Shown here one piece after another: positions 1 to 9,478 of a stretch of 64,000 nucleotides of DNA. The stretch comes from Spirochaeta thermophila DSM 6192 (GTDB taxonomy: Bacteria; Spirochaetota; Spirochaetia; Winmispirales; Winmispiraceae): positions 496,001-560,000 of the forward strand of contig NC_014484.1 in the NCBI RefSeq assembly GCF_000147075.1, read 5' to 3'. The notes beneath the pieces are model-generated. The model made no database searches and was not told the origin of the DNA. It saw only the letters and a program-made list of their open reading frames with translations. A program made the position numbers and the translations under genes. Position 1 is the stretch's first letter; each line of letters opens with the position of its first letter.

Positions 1-633
1 GATAACGTACAGTACGTTGCCTATATAGGGAATCTCTTTGCCCACAATGTGGACAGAAACCCCTATGCCAAGGCTTTCACCCTCTCTGTCGTGGCGAACA
101 ATCTCATCTACAACCCGGGGACCAATGCCATCAGGGTGGGCTATGTACCGTCCGAATGGACGGGTACTGGAGTGAACCCCCTTCCCGCCCGTATGACGGC
201 GGTGGGGAACGTGCTCATACATGGGGAGAACACTCTTCCCCACCTCGCCCTCATCGGTACGGAGGGACTCGTATTCATGGAAGATAATCTTGCCTTCAAG
301 AAGGACGGCTCTCCGGCCCGGCTCAGCATGGGCAAGGTGACCCTCCTGCATCATAAGCCGCTGTGGCCGGAGGGATTCATCCCTGTACCGGCCGAGGAGC
401 TCGAGGAGCATATCGTGGCGAACGTAGGCGCCCGCCCGGCCGATCGGGACTCCGTTGACGAGCGGATCATCCGTGATCTCGTGGAACGGAAGGGGCGCAT
501 CATCGACAGTCAGGAAGAGGTGGGGGGATATCCTGCGTATGAACCGGTCTATCGCCCCCTCGAGATACCCGATGATGTGGAGGCGTGGCTCAATGAGCTC
601 GCTGCCGAGGTAGAGGGACGGGCTTCACGCTGA
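1..633 (+). CDS. Pectate lyase family protein, C-terminal part (5' end outside window)
   Basis: The reading frame is open from base 1, so the true start lies upstream; the visible part is the last 210 residues. The segments YVAYIGNLFAHNVDRNPYAK and VVANNLIYNPGTNAIRVGY are coils of a right-handed parallel beta-helix, and the tail (VGARPADRDSVDERIIRDL, then GRIIDSQEEVGGYP) is the closing segment seen in family PL1 pectate lyases and related beta-helix lyases. This suggests cleavage of polygalacturonate by beta-elimination, supplying unsaturated oligogalacturonides to the GH105, KduI and KduD enzymes downstream. The catalytic region is mostly outside the window, so the activity is inferred from the family. 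Secretion cannot be judged because the N-terminus is missing. Confidence 0.75.
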   Translation, partial: DNVQYVAYIGNLFAHNVDRNPYAKAFTLSVVANNLIYNPGTNAIRVGYVPSEWTGTGVNPLPARMTAVGNVLIHGENTLPHLALIGTEGLVFMEDNLAFKKDGSPARLSMGKVTLLHHKPLWPEGFIPVPAEELEEHIVANVGARPADRDSVDERIIRDLVERKGRIIDSQEEVGGYPAYEPVYRPLEIPDDVEAWLNELAAEVEGRASR

Positions 634-655
634 CTCACACCTTGCACACACGCGA

Positions 656-690
656 AGAGGAGAGGGAGGGTGCGCCCCTCCCTCTCCTCT
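656..690. terminator. Perfect 15-bp inverted repeat between convergent genes
   Basis: AGAGGAGAGGGAGGG pairs perfectly with its complement across a 5-base loop. It sits between the pectate lyase stop and the end of the opposing lipoprotein gene. There is no clear T-run on either side, so it may act as an mRNA-stabilising 3' hairpin as well as a terminator. Confidence 0.6.
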
Positions 691-712
691 CGTGAGGGGG
701 GATACGGGGGTC

Positions 713-1468
713 TTAGATCCCGGTGAGCCCTCCGGGAAGCCCTGTGCCCGGAGGGAAGGCCCCTGTCGTGGTCCAGATGACCCAGTCGTAGAGACTCGAG
801 CAGTAGTCGTTTCCGCTCCCATCGCCGAATCTGAACTTCTTGTCGGAGTGACCGGTGGTGGAGACACCGCTCAGTAGCGGGGTGGGATCCTCGTCGATAT
901 ACACGTCGATCGCGAGTCCCTCGTCCTTCTGGAGGAGTGTGATCCGCACCACGTGCCATGCGGTGGCATCGATGGTTGCGGACACTCCCGCCTTGTCGAG
1001 CTTGATGGTACCGTCTCCATAGGCCACGAGCCTGTCCCTGTACATTCCACATCGGAACTCGATGTCGAAGGCGATGGCATCGACGGCCTCGCCCTGGAGC
1101 TTTGCTCTGAAGACCACAGTCGCCGCCTTATTCGGGAGATCCCAGTCCATGGCCCAACAGAGCTTGTTGTCCTCTCCCGGAGGGGAGACGATGGAGAGGA
1201 CCTTGTTCCCCGGGATTTCCGGATCGTCCACCACGGCGGTCTCGGCCTTCAGCCCCTTGATGTTGTCCGCATAGAAGGGAGGAACGGCTTGGTCGGGGAG
1301 CACGCTCGCATCGTACACCGTCCACGACGGTGTCTCCTGTACACCAACTGGTGGCTCTTCAGTGGGTTGAGGTTCGGGTGTCTCCTCGACGATCTTCCCT
1401 GATGACGTAGCACAGGCGCCAAGCAACAGCATGAGGGAGGCAAGGCAGAGAAGTCGCATTCCTCTCAT
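713..1468 (-). CDS. Putative lipoprotein with a possible jelly-roll (LamG-like) domain
   Basis: A protein of 251 residues. The N-terminus has a short basic region, a hydrophobic stretch and the lipobox LLGAC, so it should be lipidated and anchored outside the inner membrane. A low-complexity Pro/Glu linker (about residues 28-45) follows. The remainder alternates short hydrophobic strands (for example TVVFRAKLQGEAVDAIAFDI and WHVVRITLLQKDEGLAIDVY) and ends in a Gly/Pro-rich tail, a pattern like concanavalin-type sugar-binding domains. The start at 1468 is supported by AGGAGGTG four bases upstream. No enzyme signature is recognised. Its position next to the pectate lyase suggests carbohydrate binding, but this is inference. 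Confidence 0.6.
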   Translation of the reverse strand: MRGMRLLCLASLMLLLGACATSSGKIVEETPEPQPTEEPPVGVQETPSWTVYDASVLPDQAVPPFYADNIKGLKAETAVVDDPEIPGNKVLSIVSPPGEDNKLCWAMDWDLPNKAATVVFRAKLQGEAVDAIAFDIEFRCGMYRDRLVAYGDGTIKLDKAGVSATIDATAWHVVRITLLQKDEGLAIDVYIDEDPTPLLSGVSTTGHSDKKFRFGDGSGNDYCSSLYDWVIWTTTGAFPPGTGLPGGLTGI

Positions 1469-1500
1469 GGTACACCTCCTGACGAGTTGTATGATGTAAT

Positions 1501-1529
1501 ATGATACCGTGCCCCTGAGTCGCGGTCAA
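1501..1529 (-). promoter_or_regulatory. Sigma-70 promoter of the lipoprotein gene
   Basis: On the minus strand, TTGACC (1524-1529) and TATCAT (1501-1506) are 17 bp apart, about 33 bases upstream of the lipoprotein start. The flanking TGTAATATGATA resembles the AT-rich sequence at the uxuB promoter. Confidence 0.65.
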
Positions 1530-1610
1530 GTTTTGTTTTTTGATTAAGTTTATTTTTGAAAAAGAATTGATAGTATATACGAAGTTTTGTGTAAAAACGG
1601 GCGTGCTGGA

Positions 1611-1639
1611 TGGAAAAAACGCACTGCACCTGTTATACT
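1611..1639 (+). promoter_or_regulatory. Candidate promoter of the chemoreceptor gene
   Basis: TGGAAA (1611-1616) and TATACT (1634-1639) are separated by 17 bp, and the start codon lies 31 bases past the -10 box. The -35 box matches consensus at four of six positions. Confidence 0.5.
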
Positions 1640-1670
1640 TGATTCTGATATCACACGAGAGGGATGAGGG

Positions 1671-3767
1671 ATGAATACGAATCTCACACATGGAGCGCCC
1701 AGGGGGTACCTGAGTCGCAGACTGGTCTTGCTCCTCTCGCTCATCATGGGGGCCTTCTTCATCGGTCTCTTCGTGTTCTGGGGACACCAGGCCTCCGAAT
1801 ATGTGCTCTCGCTTCAGCTTCAGGATATGCTCAATACCACGGATCAGGCGTCCGAGACCATAGAGTTGTTCATGGGAGGGCTGAGGATCCGTCTCGCCGA
1901 GGAGGCGGAGGATGACGAGGTGCAAGAGGCCTTTTCCGAAGGGGATGTGGAGGAGCTCCGGAAGATCGCCTCCGAGGTGATGGCGGAGGAGGGACGGTTT
2001 TTCGCGGACGTGGTGATCTACGGAGCCGATGCGACGCCCGTGGTCGGTGAGGCGAGGGGAGTGCGTTTCGATCCCCTGGAGATACGGAACCAGGCCTTGA
2101 TAAAGAAGGAACCCATCCTCATCCCCGGGGCGGTGCTCCTCCAGGAAGGACGGCCGGGCATGATGCTCGTGACCCCCGTGTTACGTGACGGCGAGCTCCT
2201 GGGTTTCCTCGGGGCCTTCGTGGATCTCTCCAACTTCTACACGCTCTTCTTTTCGGAGAACGTGTTCGGAAGGACGGGCTACCTCTACATCGTCGACGGG
2301 GAGGGGAGGATCATCGCCCATCCGAACAGCGCCCTGCTCCTCTCGGACATCTCCCAGACCGAGCTCTTCCAGCAGCTCTATAAGCGGAACATAAAATCGG
2401 GTACCCTGCGGAGAGGGGGGGAGGCCATCGCCTACTCGTGGGTGCTCTACCACGACATCCCCTGGCTCGTAGTGGGGGTGGCCCGAAGCGCGGAACTCCT
2501 CGAAGGGATGTTCCGGATCCTCGCCCTGGGCGGGGTGGGGGCCCTGATCGCCCTGGCGGTGCAGGGGCTCCTCGTGGTGATGGTGCTCAGGCTCCTCGTG
2601 GTGAAACGGGTGCGCCTCCTTCAGCAGAGCATCGAGAAGGTCTCGCGGGGACATCTCGAGGTGCCGCCCAGGATCAGGGGGCGGGATGAGATGGCCTTCA
2701 TGCTCAACCTCTTCTCCGGATTCGTGGAGCGGATACGCCGGACGGTGGGGAGGGTGCAGGAGGAGATGAGCCTCGTGGCCCGGAGCGGAGGGGCCCTCGC
2801 CCAGGCGGTGGACCACACCTCCCACGCCGTGGAGGACATACTCTCCCAGCTCGACCGTACCTCGTCGGATATCGAAGCACAGAATACGAGCATCGTGGAG
2901 ACCTCTTCCGCGGTGGAGCAGATGGCCCGCAACATCGAGATGCTCTCCGAGGCCATCTCGCGGCAGTCGTCCTCGATCGAGGAGTCGGCCACCGCAGTGG
3001 AACAGATGGTGAAGAACGTGGAGGCCATCGGACGGATGGGTGAAGCCCTCTCGGACAACTTCACCACCCTCCAGAGTGCCTCCGAGGAGGGGAAGTCGGG
3101 GCTCCAGAACCTGGTGCAGCTCGCCGAGGTCATTCGCGACACGTCGAAACAGCTGGAAGAGGCGAACAGGATCATCTCCGGTGTGGCCTCCGAGACCAAT
3201 ATCCTGGCTCTCAACGCCGCCATAGAGGCCGCTCACGCGGGAGAGAAGGGCAAAGGGTTCGCCGTGGTGGCTGACGAGATCAGGAAGCTCGCCGAGCAGA
3301 CCACCAACCACTCGAAGCGTATCCGGGAGAGCATACGGGACATCCGGAGGGCCATCGAGGAGATGGTGGGGCTTTCGCAGGCGAGTTTCAGCACCTTCGA
3401 GCTCATTCTCGAACGGCTCGAGGGAGTCGCGTCCTACATCCAGCAGGTGGGGAACGCGCTCCACGAACAGCGGGCGGGAGGTACCCAGATCCTCCAGGCC
3501 CTCGAGGAGATGAGATCCATCACCGCCCAGGTGAAGGACGGCTCACACCAGATGGCCGAGGGGAATGCCCACATCCTCGATGCGGCAGGCAGACTCAACG
3601 AGCTCACACAGCGGATCGAGCAGGCGATGAAAGCGATTGGGGGCCAGTCCGAGGAGATCGAAAAGGTGCTCGACGTCCTCCGGAAGGAGAACGCCGAGAC
3701 CCAGCAGAGTATCGCCCGCGTGCAGGAGAGCCTCAGTTTCTTCGTGCTCGAGGACGACGAGGGCTAG
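1671..3767 (+). CDS. Methyl-accepting chemotaxis protein with periplasmic cache sensor
   Basis: A 698-residue transmembrane chemoreceptor. TM1 spans about residues 17-38, a periplasmic cache-type sensor follows (it includes [18 protein letters not shown]), TM2 is at about 280-310, and a HAMP linker leads into a long coiled-coil signalling domain. The CheA/CheW-contacting hairpin tip ([20 protein letters not shown], about 508-528) is intact, followed by [17 protein letters not shown]. It should pass periplasmic ligand binding to CheA and the flagellar motor. The ligand is unknown; the position beside pectin-catabolic genes makes sugar acids or oligogalacturonides attractive guesses. No C-terminal NWETF-type tether is seen. 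Its stop overlaps the stop of the convergent GH105 gene by 3 bases. Confidence 0.93.
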   Translation: MNTNLTHGAPRGYLSRRLVLLLSLIMGAFFIGLFVFWGHQASEYVLSLQLQDMLNTTDQASETIELFMGGLRIRLAEEAEDDEVQEAFSEGDVEELRKIASEVMAEEGRFFADVVIYGADATPVVGEARGVRFDPLEIRNQALIKKEPILIPGAVLLQEGRPGMMLVTPVLRDGELLGFLGAFVDLSNFYTLFFSENVFGRTGYLYIVDGEGRIIAHPNSALLLSDISQTELFQQLYKRNIKSGTLRRGGEAIAYSWVLYHDIPWLVVGVARSAELLEGMFRILALGGVGALIALAVQGLLVVMVLRLLVVKRVRLLQQSIEKVSRGHLEVPPRIRGRDEMAFMLNLFSGFVERIRRTVGRVQEEMSLVARSGGALAQAVDHTSHAVEDILSQLDRTSSDIEAQNTSIVETSSAVEQMARNIEMLSEAISRQSSSIEESATAVEQMVKNVEAIGRMGEALSDNFTTLQSASEEGKSGLQNLVQLAEVIRDTSKQLEEANRIISGVASETNILALNAAIEAAHAGEKGKGFAVVADEIRKLAEQTTNHSKRIRESIRDIRRAIEEMVGLSQASFSTFELILERLEGVASYIQQVGNALHEQRAGGTQILQALEEMRSITAQVKDGSHQMAEGNAHILDAAGRLNELTQRIEQAMKAIGGQSEEIEKVLDVLRKENAETQQSIARVQESLSFFVLEDDEG

Positions 3768-4867
3768 ATACTCTCCCTCGTCCGGTGGAACTCCACGCAT
3801 CCCAGTATGAAGGCCCCCACACCGTGCAGGTCGTCGATGGAGCGGGGTCGCTCGAGGTAGTGCCGATAGTCTCCCACTCCGGTGCCTATGCAGATGTCGT
3901 GGATGTGGAGATAGCCCTCCGGGTCACGGGATGTCTTGCCCACGATTCCCTGGAAGGCCTTCCGGGCATGGGTGATATAGGGATCCACCGGCAGGCGGTG
4001 CGTGCGGATCCCCTTGGAGAGGGAGTAGAGGAAGAGGGCCGAGCAGGATGTCTCGAGCCAGTTGGAAGGGTCGTGCCCTTTGTCGAGGACCTGGAACCAG
4101 AGCCCCGTGGCCCTGTCCTGGACCCGCACGATGGGCCCCATGAGGTCACGGAACATCTCTTCGAGGACTCGGTAGCCGGTATGTGACGGGGGAAGGTGAT
4201 CGAGGATGTCGAGGAGGGCTGCGGGGAACCAGCCGAGGGCCCGCCCCCATGCCTCCGGGGCTATGCCGGTGACCGGATCCGCCCAGGGGGCCTGCTTGCT
4301 GTAGTCGAAGGCATGTCTGAGGAGGCCCGTCTGCGGGTCGCGGGTGTGTCGCTCTATGAGGAGGGCCTGTTTCACGAACAAATCGTAGAGTTCAGGTCGT
4401 CCGAAGAGGGATGCGTAGTGTACGGAGAAGGGACCTGCCATGTAGAGCCCGTCGAGCCATTGCTGGTTGGGATACTTTTCCTTGTGCCAGAATCCTCCCT
4501 CGGGGGTGGTGTGGAATCCCTCGAGGAGACCGAGGATGTAGTCCATGGCTTTCTTGTAGCGGGCCTCTCCGTATCGTTCATGGAGGGGAAAGAGGAGGTT
4601 GCCGGCTTGCATGGCGTCGAGTTCCGTGGTCGCCAGCTCCAGGTTGCCTTGTTCGTCGACCAGTGCGTCCACGTAGGCCTTCACGTATTCGAGGTAGCGG
4701 TCCTCCCCCGTCTCTTCCCAGAGTTTGAGCATCCCGAAGAGGAAGACTCCCTGGTGGTAGTGCCACCTGTGAGCGGGCGGGAGCTCGGCTGGATCGGGAT
4801 ACCGGTGCATGAGAGATTCGGCCGCCTCCCGGGCGACAGAGAGCGGATCGATGGGTGTATGGCTCAT
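3764..4867 (-). CDS. GH88/GH105 unsaturated glucuronyl (rhamnogalacturonyl) hydrolase
   Basis: A 367-residue protein with the (alpha/alpha)6 barrel pattern of GH105 enzymes such as YteR and YesR. Asp84 (in [10 protein letters not shown]) and Asp139 (in [13 protein letters not shown]) match the two conserved catalytic aspartates. It hydrates and cleaves the unsaturated uronic acid from the non-reducing end of lyase products. There is no signal peptide, so it acts on imported oligosaccharides in the cytoplasm. An upstream ATG at 4882 is in frame, but AGGAG lies seven bases before the ATG at 4867, which I prefer. The gene is divergent from kduI, whose substrate is the keto-sugar this enzyme can release. 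Confidence 0.88.
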   Translation of the reverse strand: MSHTPIDPLSVAREAAESLMHRYPDPAELPPAHRWHYHQGVFLFGMLKLWEETGEDRYLEYVKAYVDALVDEQGNLELATTELDAMQAGNLLFPLHERYGEARYKKAMDYILGLLEGFHTTPEGGFWHKEKYPNQQWLDGLYMAGPFSVHYASLFGRPELYDLFVKQALLIERHTRDPQTGLLRHAFDYSKQAPWADPVTGIAPEAWGRALGWFPAALLDILDHLPPSHTGYRVLEEMFRDLMGPIVRVQDRATGLWFQVLDKGHDPSNWLETSCSALFLYSLSKGIRTHRLPVDPYITHARKAFQGIVGKTSRDPEGYLHIHDICIGTGVGDYRHYLERPRSIDDLHGVGAFILGCVEFHRTRESI

Positions 4868-4902
4868 GGTCGTCTCCTGCATGGAGATGAGATTCGGAAT
4901 CC

Positions 4903-4931
4903 AGTATACGACAGGAAGATGGGAAGGTCAA
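4903..4931 (-). promoter_or_regulatory. Sigma-70 promoter of the GH105 gene
   Basis: On the minus strand, TTGACC (4926-4931) and TATACT (4903-4908) have a 17-bp spacer. The -35 box lies 31 bp from the -35 box of the divergent kduI promoter, so one bound regulator could control both. Confidence 0.7.
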
Positions 4932-4962
4932 CATTTTAGTTCTCATAAACATTGTTGTCAGA

Positions 4963-4991
4963 TTGACATGATTTCATGATGGGGGTAAGAT
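4963..4991 (+). promoter_or_regulatory. Sigma-70 promoter of kduI-kduD with an overlapping palindrome
   Basis: TTGACA (4963-4968) and TAAGAT (4986-4991) are 17 bp apart. The inverted repeat CATGA-TT-TCATG (4967-4978) overlaps the -35 box and spacer and could be a repressor operator; a further TCATGA lies at 4995-5000. Confidence 0.75.
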
Positions 4992-5028
4992 TTTTCATGA
5001 GACCAAAATAACAGGAAGGAGATAAGTT

Positions 5029-5862
5029 ATGATGGAAGTGAGGTATAGTATACATCCCGAACACGCGAAGGGGTTCGACACCGAGAGACTCCGGAACGAG
5101 TTCCTCGTCACCGACCTCTTTCGGGCCGACGTGATCAGGCTCGTCTACAGCCACAACGACAGGATCATCGTGGGAGGCCTCCATCCCGTGAAGGGCCGGC
5201 TCACCCTGGGTGCCTCCAAGGAGCTCGGCACCGAGTACTTCTTCGAGCGGAGGGAGGGGGGAGTGGTCAACATAGGAGGCCCCGGCGTGGTGACCATCGA
5301 CGGCACGGCGTACGAGATTGCGAAGAACGAGGCCGTGTACATAGGCAAGGGGGCGCGTGAAGTCTCCTTCATGAGCAAGGAGGGGACGAGCCCTGCGAAG
5401 TTCTACTTCCTCTCTGCTCCGGCTCACAAGGAGTATCCCTCCAGGAGGATCACCCTCACGGATGCGAGGAAGCTCGAGCTCGGGAGCGACGAGAACTCCA
5501 ATGCCCGCACCATCTACCAGCTCATCCATCCCGACGTGCTTGAGACGTGCCAGCTCTGCATGGGGGTCACCATCCTCAAGCCCCACAACGTGTGGAACAC
5601 CATGCCCACCCACACCCATGAGCGCCGGATGGAAGTCTACTTCTACTACGAACTCCCCGCCGATCAGGTGGTGTTCCATCTCATGGGGCAGCCCCACGAG
5701 ACGCGCCACATCGTGATGCGGAACGAGGAGGCCGTGCTCTCTCCCAGCTGGTCGATACACTCGGGTGTGGGGACCTCGAACTACGCCTTCATCTGGGGCA
5801 TGATCGGCGAGAACCAGACCTATACCGATATGGATACCGTACCCATGGAGGTGCTCAGATGA
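5029..5862 (+). CDS. kduI: 5-dehydro-4-deoxy-D-glucuronate isomerase
   Basis: A 277-residue KduI-family cupin, the usual length. It interconverts 5-keto-4-deoxyuronate (DKI, from unsaturated galacturonate) and 2,5-diketo-3-deoxygluconate (DKII) in the cytoplasm. The metal-binding signature is present in PTHTHERRMEVYFYYELP, and a later His is in WSIHSGVG; the N-terminal MEVRYSIHPEHAKGFDTERLR is typical of the family. AAGGAG lies seven bases before the ATG. The last four bases overlap the start of kduD (ATGA), so the two enzymes for consecutive steps are translationally coupled. Transcription is from the consensus promoter just upstream. Confidence 0.96.
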   Translation: MMEVRYSIHPEHAKGFDTERLRNEFLVTDLFRADVIRLVYSHNDRIIVGGLHPVKGRLTLGASKELGTEYFFERREGGVVNIGGPGVVTIDGTAYEIAKNEAVYIGKGAREVSFMSKEGTSPAKFYFLSAPAHKEYPSRRITLTDARKLELGSDENSNARTIYQLIHPDVLETCQLCMGVTILKPHNVWNTMPTHTHERRMEVYFYYELPADQVVFHLMGQPHETRHIVMRNEEAVLSPSWSIHSGVGTSNYAFIWGMIGENQTYTDMDTVPMEVLR

Positions 5863-6620
5863 TTCTCGACATGTTCAAGCTCGACGGTAAGGTGGCCATC
5901 GTGACCGGATGCAGGAGGGGGATAGGTCGGGCGCTCGCCCTGGGCCTCGCGGAGGCGGGGGCCGATATCGTGGCAGTCATGCGCAGCGAGGAACCCGGGC
6001 TGGAGAGGGAGATCACCTCTCTCGGTCGGCGGTATCTCTGGGTGGAGGCCGATCTCTCTTCCATCGAGCCGGTGGAGAGGATCGTGGAGGAGGCGGTGAA
6101 GGCCTTCGGCAAGGTGGACATTCTGGTGAACAACGCAGGTATCATCCGGAGGGACGACATACTGGACTTCTCGGAGGAGGATTGGGACGAGGTGATGAAC
6201 GTGAACCTCAAATCGGTGTTCTTCCTCTCGCAGGCGGTGGCGCGGAGGATGAAGGAACAGGGAACCGGGGGGAAGATCATCAACATCGCCTCGATGCTCT
6301 CCTTCCAGGGTGGTATCAGGGTCCCCTCGTATACCGCGAGCAAGAGCGGTGTGCTGGGGCTCACCCGGATACTGGGGAACGAGCTTGCGAAGTACGACAT
6401 CCAGGTGAACGCGATCGCTCCCGGTTACATCGAGACCGACAATACCCGTGCCCTGCGCGAGGATCCTGTGCGGAACAAGGAGATCCTGGGGCGGATTCCC
6501 GCGGGACGGTGGGGCTCGCCCGACGACCTGAAGGGTGCGGTGGTCTTCCTCGCCTCTCCCGCGAGCGACTACATGACCGGATCGGTGGTGGCGGTGGACG
6601 GGGGGTGGCTCGCGCGGTAG
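5859..6620 (+). CDS. kduD: 2-dehydro-3-deoxy-D-gluconate 5-dehydrogenase
   Basis: A 253-residue classical short-chain dehydrogenase. The cofactor loop is TGCRRGIGRA (residues 15-24), followed by NNAG, a catalytic Ser in NIASMLSF, and YxxxK in SYTASKSG; the C-terminus DYMTGSVVAVDGGWLAR is typical of KduD. It reduces DKII to 2-keto-3-deoxygluconate (KDG), which KdgK and Eda further downstream convert to pyruvate and glyceraldehyde 3-phosphate. Assignment as KduD rather than a general SDR rests on the ATGA overlap with kduI as well as on sequence. Confidence 0.93.
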   Translation: MILDMFKLDGKVAIVTGCRRGIGRALALGLAEAGADIVAVMRSEEPGLEREITSLGRRYLWVEADLSSIEPVERIVEEAVKAFGKVDILVNNAGIIRRDDILDFSEEDWDEVMNVNLKSVFFLSQAVARRMKEQGTGGKIINIASMLSFQGGIRVPSYTASKSGVLGLTRILGNELAKYDIQVNAIAPGYIETDNTRALREDPVRNKEILGRIPAGRWGSPDDLKGAVVFLASPASDYMTGSVVAVDGGWLAR

Positions 6621-6660
6621 CCACCTCCTCGATCCGTTTCGTACACACGGTGGGACACAA

Positions 6661-6689
6661 AGAGGGGAGCAGGACATCTGCTCCCCTCT
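6661..6689. terminator. Bidirectional terminator between kduD and gnd
   Basis: A perfect 12-bp stem (AGAGGGGAGCAG and its complement) with a 5-base loop lies between the convergent genes. Short pyrimidine-rich tracts follow on both strands. Confidence 0.75.
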
Positions 6690-6709
6690 CTTCTATGGCC
6701 GCCTCGATG

Positions 6710-8173
6710 TCACACCGTGTAGGTCCCCGAGGTGGTGGCCCCCCCTCTGCCGGTCCAGTTGGTGTGGAAGAACTGGCCCCGTGGCCTGTCTACCCGCTCG
6801 TAGGTGTGGGCACCGAAGTAGTCCCGCTGGGCCTGGATGAGGTTCGCGGGGAGCCTGGAGGTGCGGTAGCCGTCGAGGAAGGAGAGGGCCGAGGAGAGGG
6901 CGGGGGTGGGGATCCCGTGGGTCACTGCGGTGCTCACCACCCTGCGCCACGAGGCCTCGGCCTCGAGGATGGTCTCCTTGAAGTAGGGGGCCAGCAGGAG
7001 GTTGGAGAGTCCGGGTTCGTTCCTGTAGGCCTCCCGTATCGTGTCCAGGAACACGCTCCTTATGATGCATCCCGCGCGCCAGAGCGTGGCGATCTTCCCG
7101 AAGTCGAGGTCCCATCCATAGGTGTGCGAGGCCTCCCTCATGAGCATGAACCCCTGTGCATAGGAGACCATCTTCGCCGCGAGGAGGGCCTTCTCGAGGT
7201 CGTCTACGAGGCGGGCTCTCTCCTCTTCCGTGCCCTTCCAGGGCACGAGCGGTTCACCCAGGACCTCGGCGGCGTGCACCCTCTCGTCCTTGAATGAGGA
7301 GAGGGAACGGGCGAAGACCGCCTCCACGATGAGCGTGACGGGTACGCCGTGATCGAGGGCCTCGATGCCGGTCCACTTGCCGGTCCCCTTCTGGCCTGCT
7401 GCATCGAGGATCTTCTCCACGAGCGGGCCGCCGTCCTCATCCTTGAAGGCGAGGATGTCGCGGGTGATCTCGATGAGATAGGAGCCGAGCTTTCCCCGGT
7501 TCCAGCGGTCGAAGATCCCGCTCATCCTCTCGTGGGAGAGGCCGAGGAGGGACTTCATGATGTGGTAGACCTCGGCGATGAGCTGCATGTCGCCGTACTC
7601 GATCCCGTTGTGCACCATCTTCACGAAGTGACCGGCCCCCTCGGGCCCCACCCAATCGCAACAGGGCTGGCCGTCCGGGGTCTTCGCCGAGATGGCCTGG
7701 AAGATCTCCTTCACCAGGGGCCAGGCCTCCGGATTGCCTCCGGGCATCATCGAGGGGCCGTGACGGGCTCCCTCTTCCCCGCCCGAGATCCCCGTGCCGA
7801 TGAAGAGGATGCCCTTCTCGGCGAGTTCCCTCGTGCGGCGGGTGGAATCGGAGAAGTGGGAGTTACCGCCGTCGATGATGAGGTCTCCCGGCTCCAGAAG
7901 GGGCAGGAGCTTCCGGATGAACTCGTCCACCACCGCGCCTGCCTTCACCATGAGGATGATCTTGCGCGGTCTGGAGAGGAGGGAGACGAACTCCTCGAGC
8001 GTGTGTGCCCCGTACACGGTCTCTCGTCCCCCGGCCGGTCCTGCGAGGAAGTCGTCCACCTTCTCCACGGTCCGGTTGAAGACCGCGATCCGGTATCCCT
8101 TGTCGTTGATGTTGAGGGCCAGGTTCTGACCCATGACCGCGAGTCCTATGAGTCCGATGTCTGCCTTCGTCAT
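6710..8173 (-). CDS. gnd: 6-phosphogluconate dehydrogenase, decarboxylating
   Basis: A 487-residue full-length Gnd. The nucleotide-binding motif GLAVMGQNLA is at the N-terminus, the substrate loop GISGGEEGARHGPSMMPGG and the catalytic Lys segment GHFVKMVHNGIEYGDMQ follow, and the C-terminus FFHTNWTGRGGATTSGTYTV is diagnostic. It oxidises 6-phosphogluconate to ribulose 5-phosphate and CO2, making NADPH or NADH. An in-frame ATG at 8188 exists, but AAGGAG is correctly spaced before the ATG at 8173. It is the last gene of a three-gene operon with a HAD hydrolase and a LarA-like epimerase, which hints at entry of a hexonic acid into the pentose phosphate pathway. Confidence 0.96.
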   Translation of the reverse strand: MTKADIGLIGLAVMGQNLALNINDKGYRIAVFNRTVEKVDDFLAGPAGGRETVYGAHTLEEFVSLLSRPRKIILMVKAGAVVDEFIRKLLPLLEPGDLIIDGGNSHFSDSTRRTRELAEKGILFIGTGISGGEEGARHGPSMMPGGNPEAWPLVKEIFQAISAKTPDGQPCCDWVGPEGAGHFVKMVHNGIEYGDMQLIAEVYHIMKSLLGLSHERMSGIFDRWNRGKLGSYLIEITRDILAFKDEDGGPLVEKILDAAGQKGTGKWTGIEALDHGVPVTLIVEAVFARSLSSFKDERVHAAEVLGEPLVPWKGTEEERARLVDDLEKALLAAKMVSYAQGFMLMREASHTYGWDLDFGKIATLWRAGCIIRSVFLDTIREAYRNEPGLSNLLLAPYFKETILEAEASWRRVVSTAVTHGIPTPALSSALSFLDGYRTSRLPANLIQAQRDYFGAHTYERVDRPRGQFFHTNWTGRGGATTSGTYTV

Positions 8174-8206
8174 GGTATGCTCCTTCATGCGAAATATGCT
8201 ATGATC

Positions 8207-9478
8207 TCATCCCTCTTCGAAACGCCTCCGCCAGGTCCAGAGCCCCACGGCGGGGTTGGGGATGAAGTAGTAGCGTTCCCCGTGGCGGTCCTTCCATCCC
8301 GTTCTCATGTCCTCCGGGAGGTAGCGGCGGAGGGCCTCCTCCACTTCCATGTAGGAGAAGCCCGCCCCCTCCACCTCTTCCCTCGAAAGACCGCCTGCGG
8401 CATAGGTGATCCCGAACCTCCCCTCGGAGGAGCCGTGGATGAGGTGGGCGGCGGCCCCGAGGTTCCCCTGCAGCTCGGGATCCCGCTGTACGGCTTCGAG
8501 GACGTAGTCGGTGCCCCGGTAGCCGTGGCGCCGCACGAGTCGATCGATGGTGGGGTCCTCTCCGAACTCCTTCACCCCCGGAGCGATGATCACGAGTTCC
8601 CCGCCGTCCGCGATGGCCATGCGGGTGCGGTAGATAGCCTTGTTCCCGAGCCAGGTGCTCCGGTACTCCTGAGGGTCGAGGTAGACCACCACCTTCTCGA
8701 GCGGTTCGTCGAGATAGGTGAGGTTGACCTGCTGGGAGAGCCGGGCGGCCTTCTCGAAGCAGGCGTCGTCGTCGCCGATGAAGAGGCCCCTCACCACCAG
8801 GGAGCCTTCCTCGTCGGGTGAGAGTACGGTGAGGACGTAGAGGATGGGAAGGTCGCGGCAGAAGCGGGAGGCCGCATACCCGAGCACCTTCCGCACCGGG
8901 GTATGGATGCGGCCCATGATGCGCTCCATGCCGTAGACCGCGCCCAGGTAGTGGCTCTTGTTGATCCCTTCGGCCCCGCCGGTGCCCACGAAGATGTTCT
9001 TGGTGTAGTTGGCGAGGCCGATCACCTCGTGGGGCACCACCTGGCCGATCGAGAGGATGAGGTCGTGACCTTCGAGGAGGTGGTAATTCACCTGGGCGGG
9101 CCAGGGGAAGCGGACCTTCCCCTCGGAGACCTCCTCCACGTAGTCCGCCGGGACTTCTCCGAGCGTGCGGATGTCGGTGCGCCAGTTGTGATCGATGAAG
9201 AGCTCCGCCGGGATGTCGGGGTACATGAGGGCCTTTTCCTCTGGGGTCATGGGGGCATGGGTCCCCAGCGCGGGGAGCACGCCTTTGCAGGCGCTTCCCA
9301 GGTAGCGGTAGGCCATGCACGAGAGTTCCCCCGCCCGGGAGTGGAGGCGGGTGATGTCGGGCGGGACGATGAGGGCGCGCTTCACCCTGCCCCACCGTTC
9401 CAGGGCCGTATAGAGGCCCTCCCTGAGGTCGTCGAGCGAGAGGCGTGCGGTGGGTCCTCCTGCCTCGAAGAGGATCAT
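8207..9478 (-). CDS. LarA/DUF2088-family nickel-pincer racemase or epimerase homologue
   Basis: A 423-residue protein of the lactate racemase (LarA) superfamily. Residues that in LarA bind the nickel-pincer nucleotide or catalyse hydride transfer have clear counterparts: PPDITR (39-44), GTHAP (His74), VVPHE (His150), NYTKN (Lys160, the likely cofactor attachment) and NKSHY (His176). The family includes lactate and malate racemases and hexonate 2-epimerases. Its place between a HAD phosphatase and gnd in a uronate island suggests a sugar acid substrate, for example a mannonate/gluconate pair, but this is inference. Cofactor genes larB, larC and larE are not in the window. ATG overlaps the previous stop (ATGA) and GGGAGG precedes it. 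Confidence 0.85.
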   Translation of the reverse strand: MILFEAGGPTARLSLDDLREGLYTALERWGRVKRALIVPPDITRLHSRAGELSCMAYRYLGSACKGVLPALGTHAPMTPEEKALMYPDIPAELFIDHNWRTDIRTLGEVPADYVEEVSEGKVRFPWPAQVNYHLLEGHDLILSIGQVVPHEVIGLANYTKNIFVGTGGAEGINKSHYLGAVYGMERIMGRIHTPVRKVLGYAASRFCRDLPILYVLTVLSPDEEGSLVVRGLFIGDDDACFEKAARLSQQVNLTYLDEPLEKVVVYLDPQEYRSTWLGNKAIYRTRMAIADGGELVIIAPGVKEFGEDPTIDRLVRRHGYRGTDYVLEAVQRDPELQGNLGAAAHLIHGSSEGRFGITYAAGGLSREEVEGAGFSYMEVEEALRRYLPEDMRTGWKDRHGERYYFIPNPAVGLWTWRRRFEEG

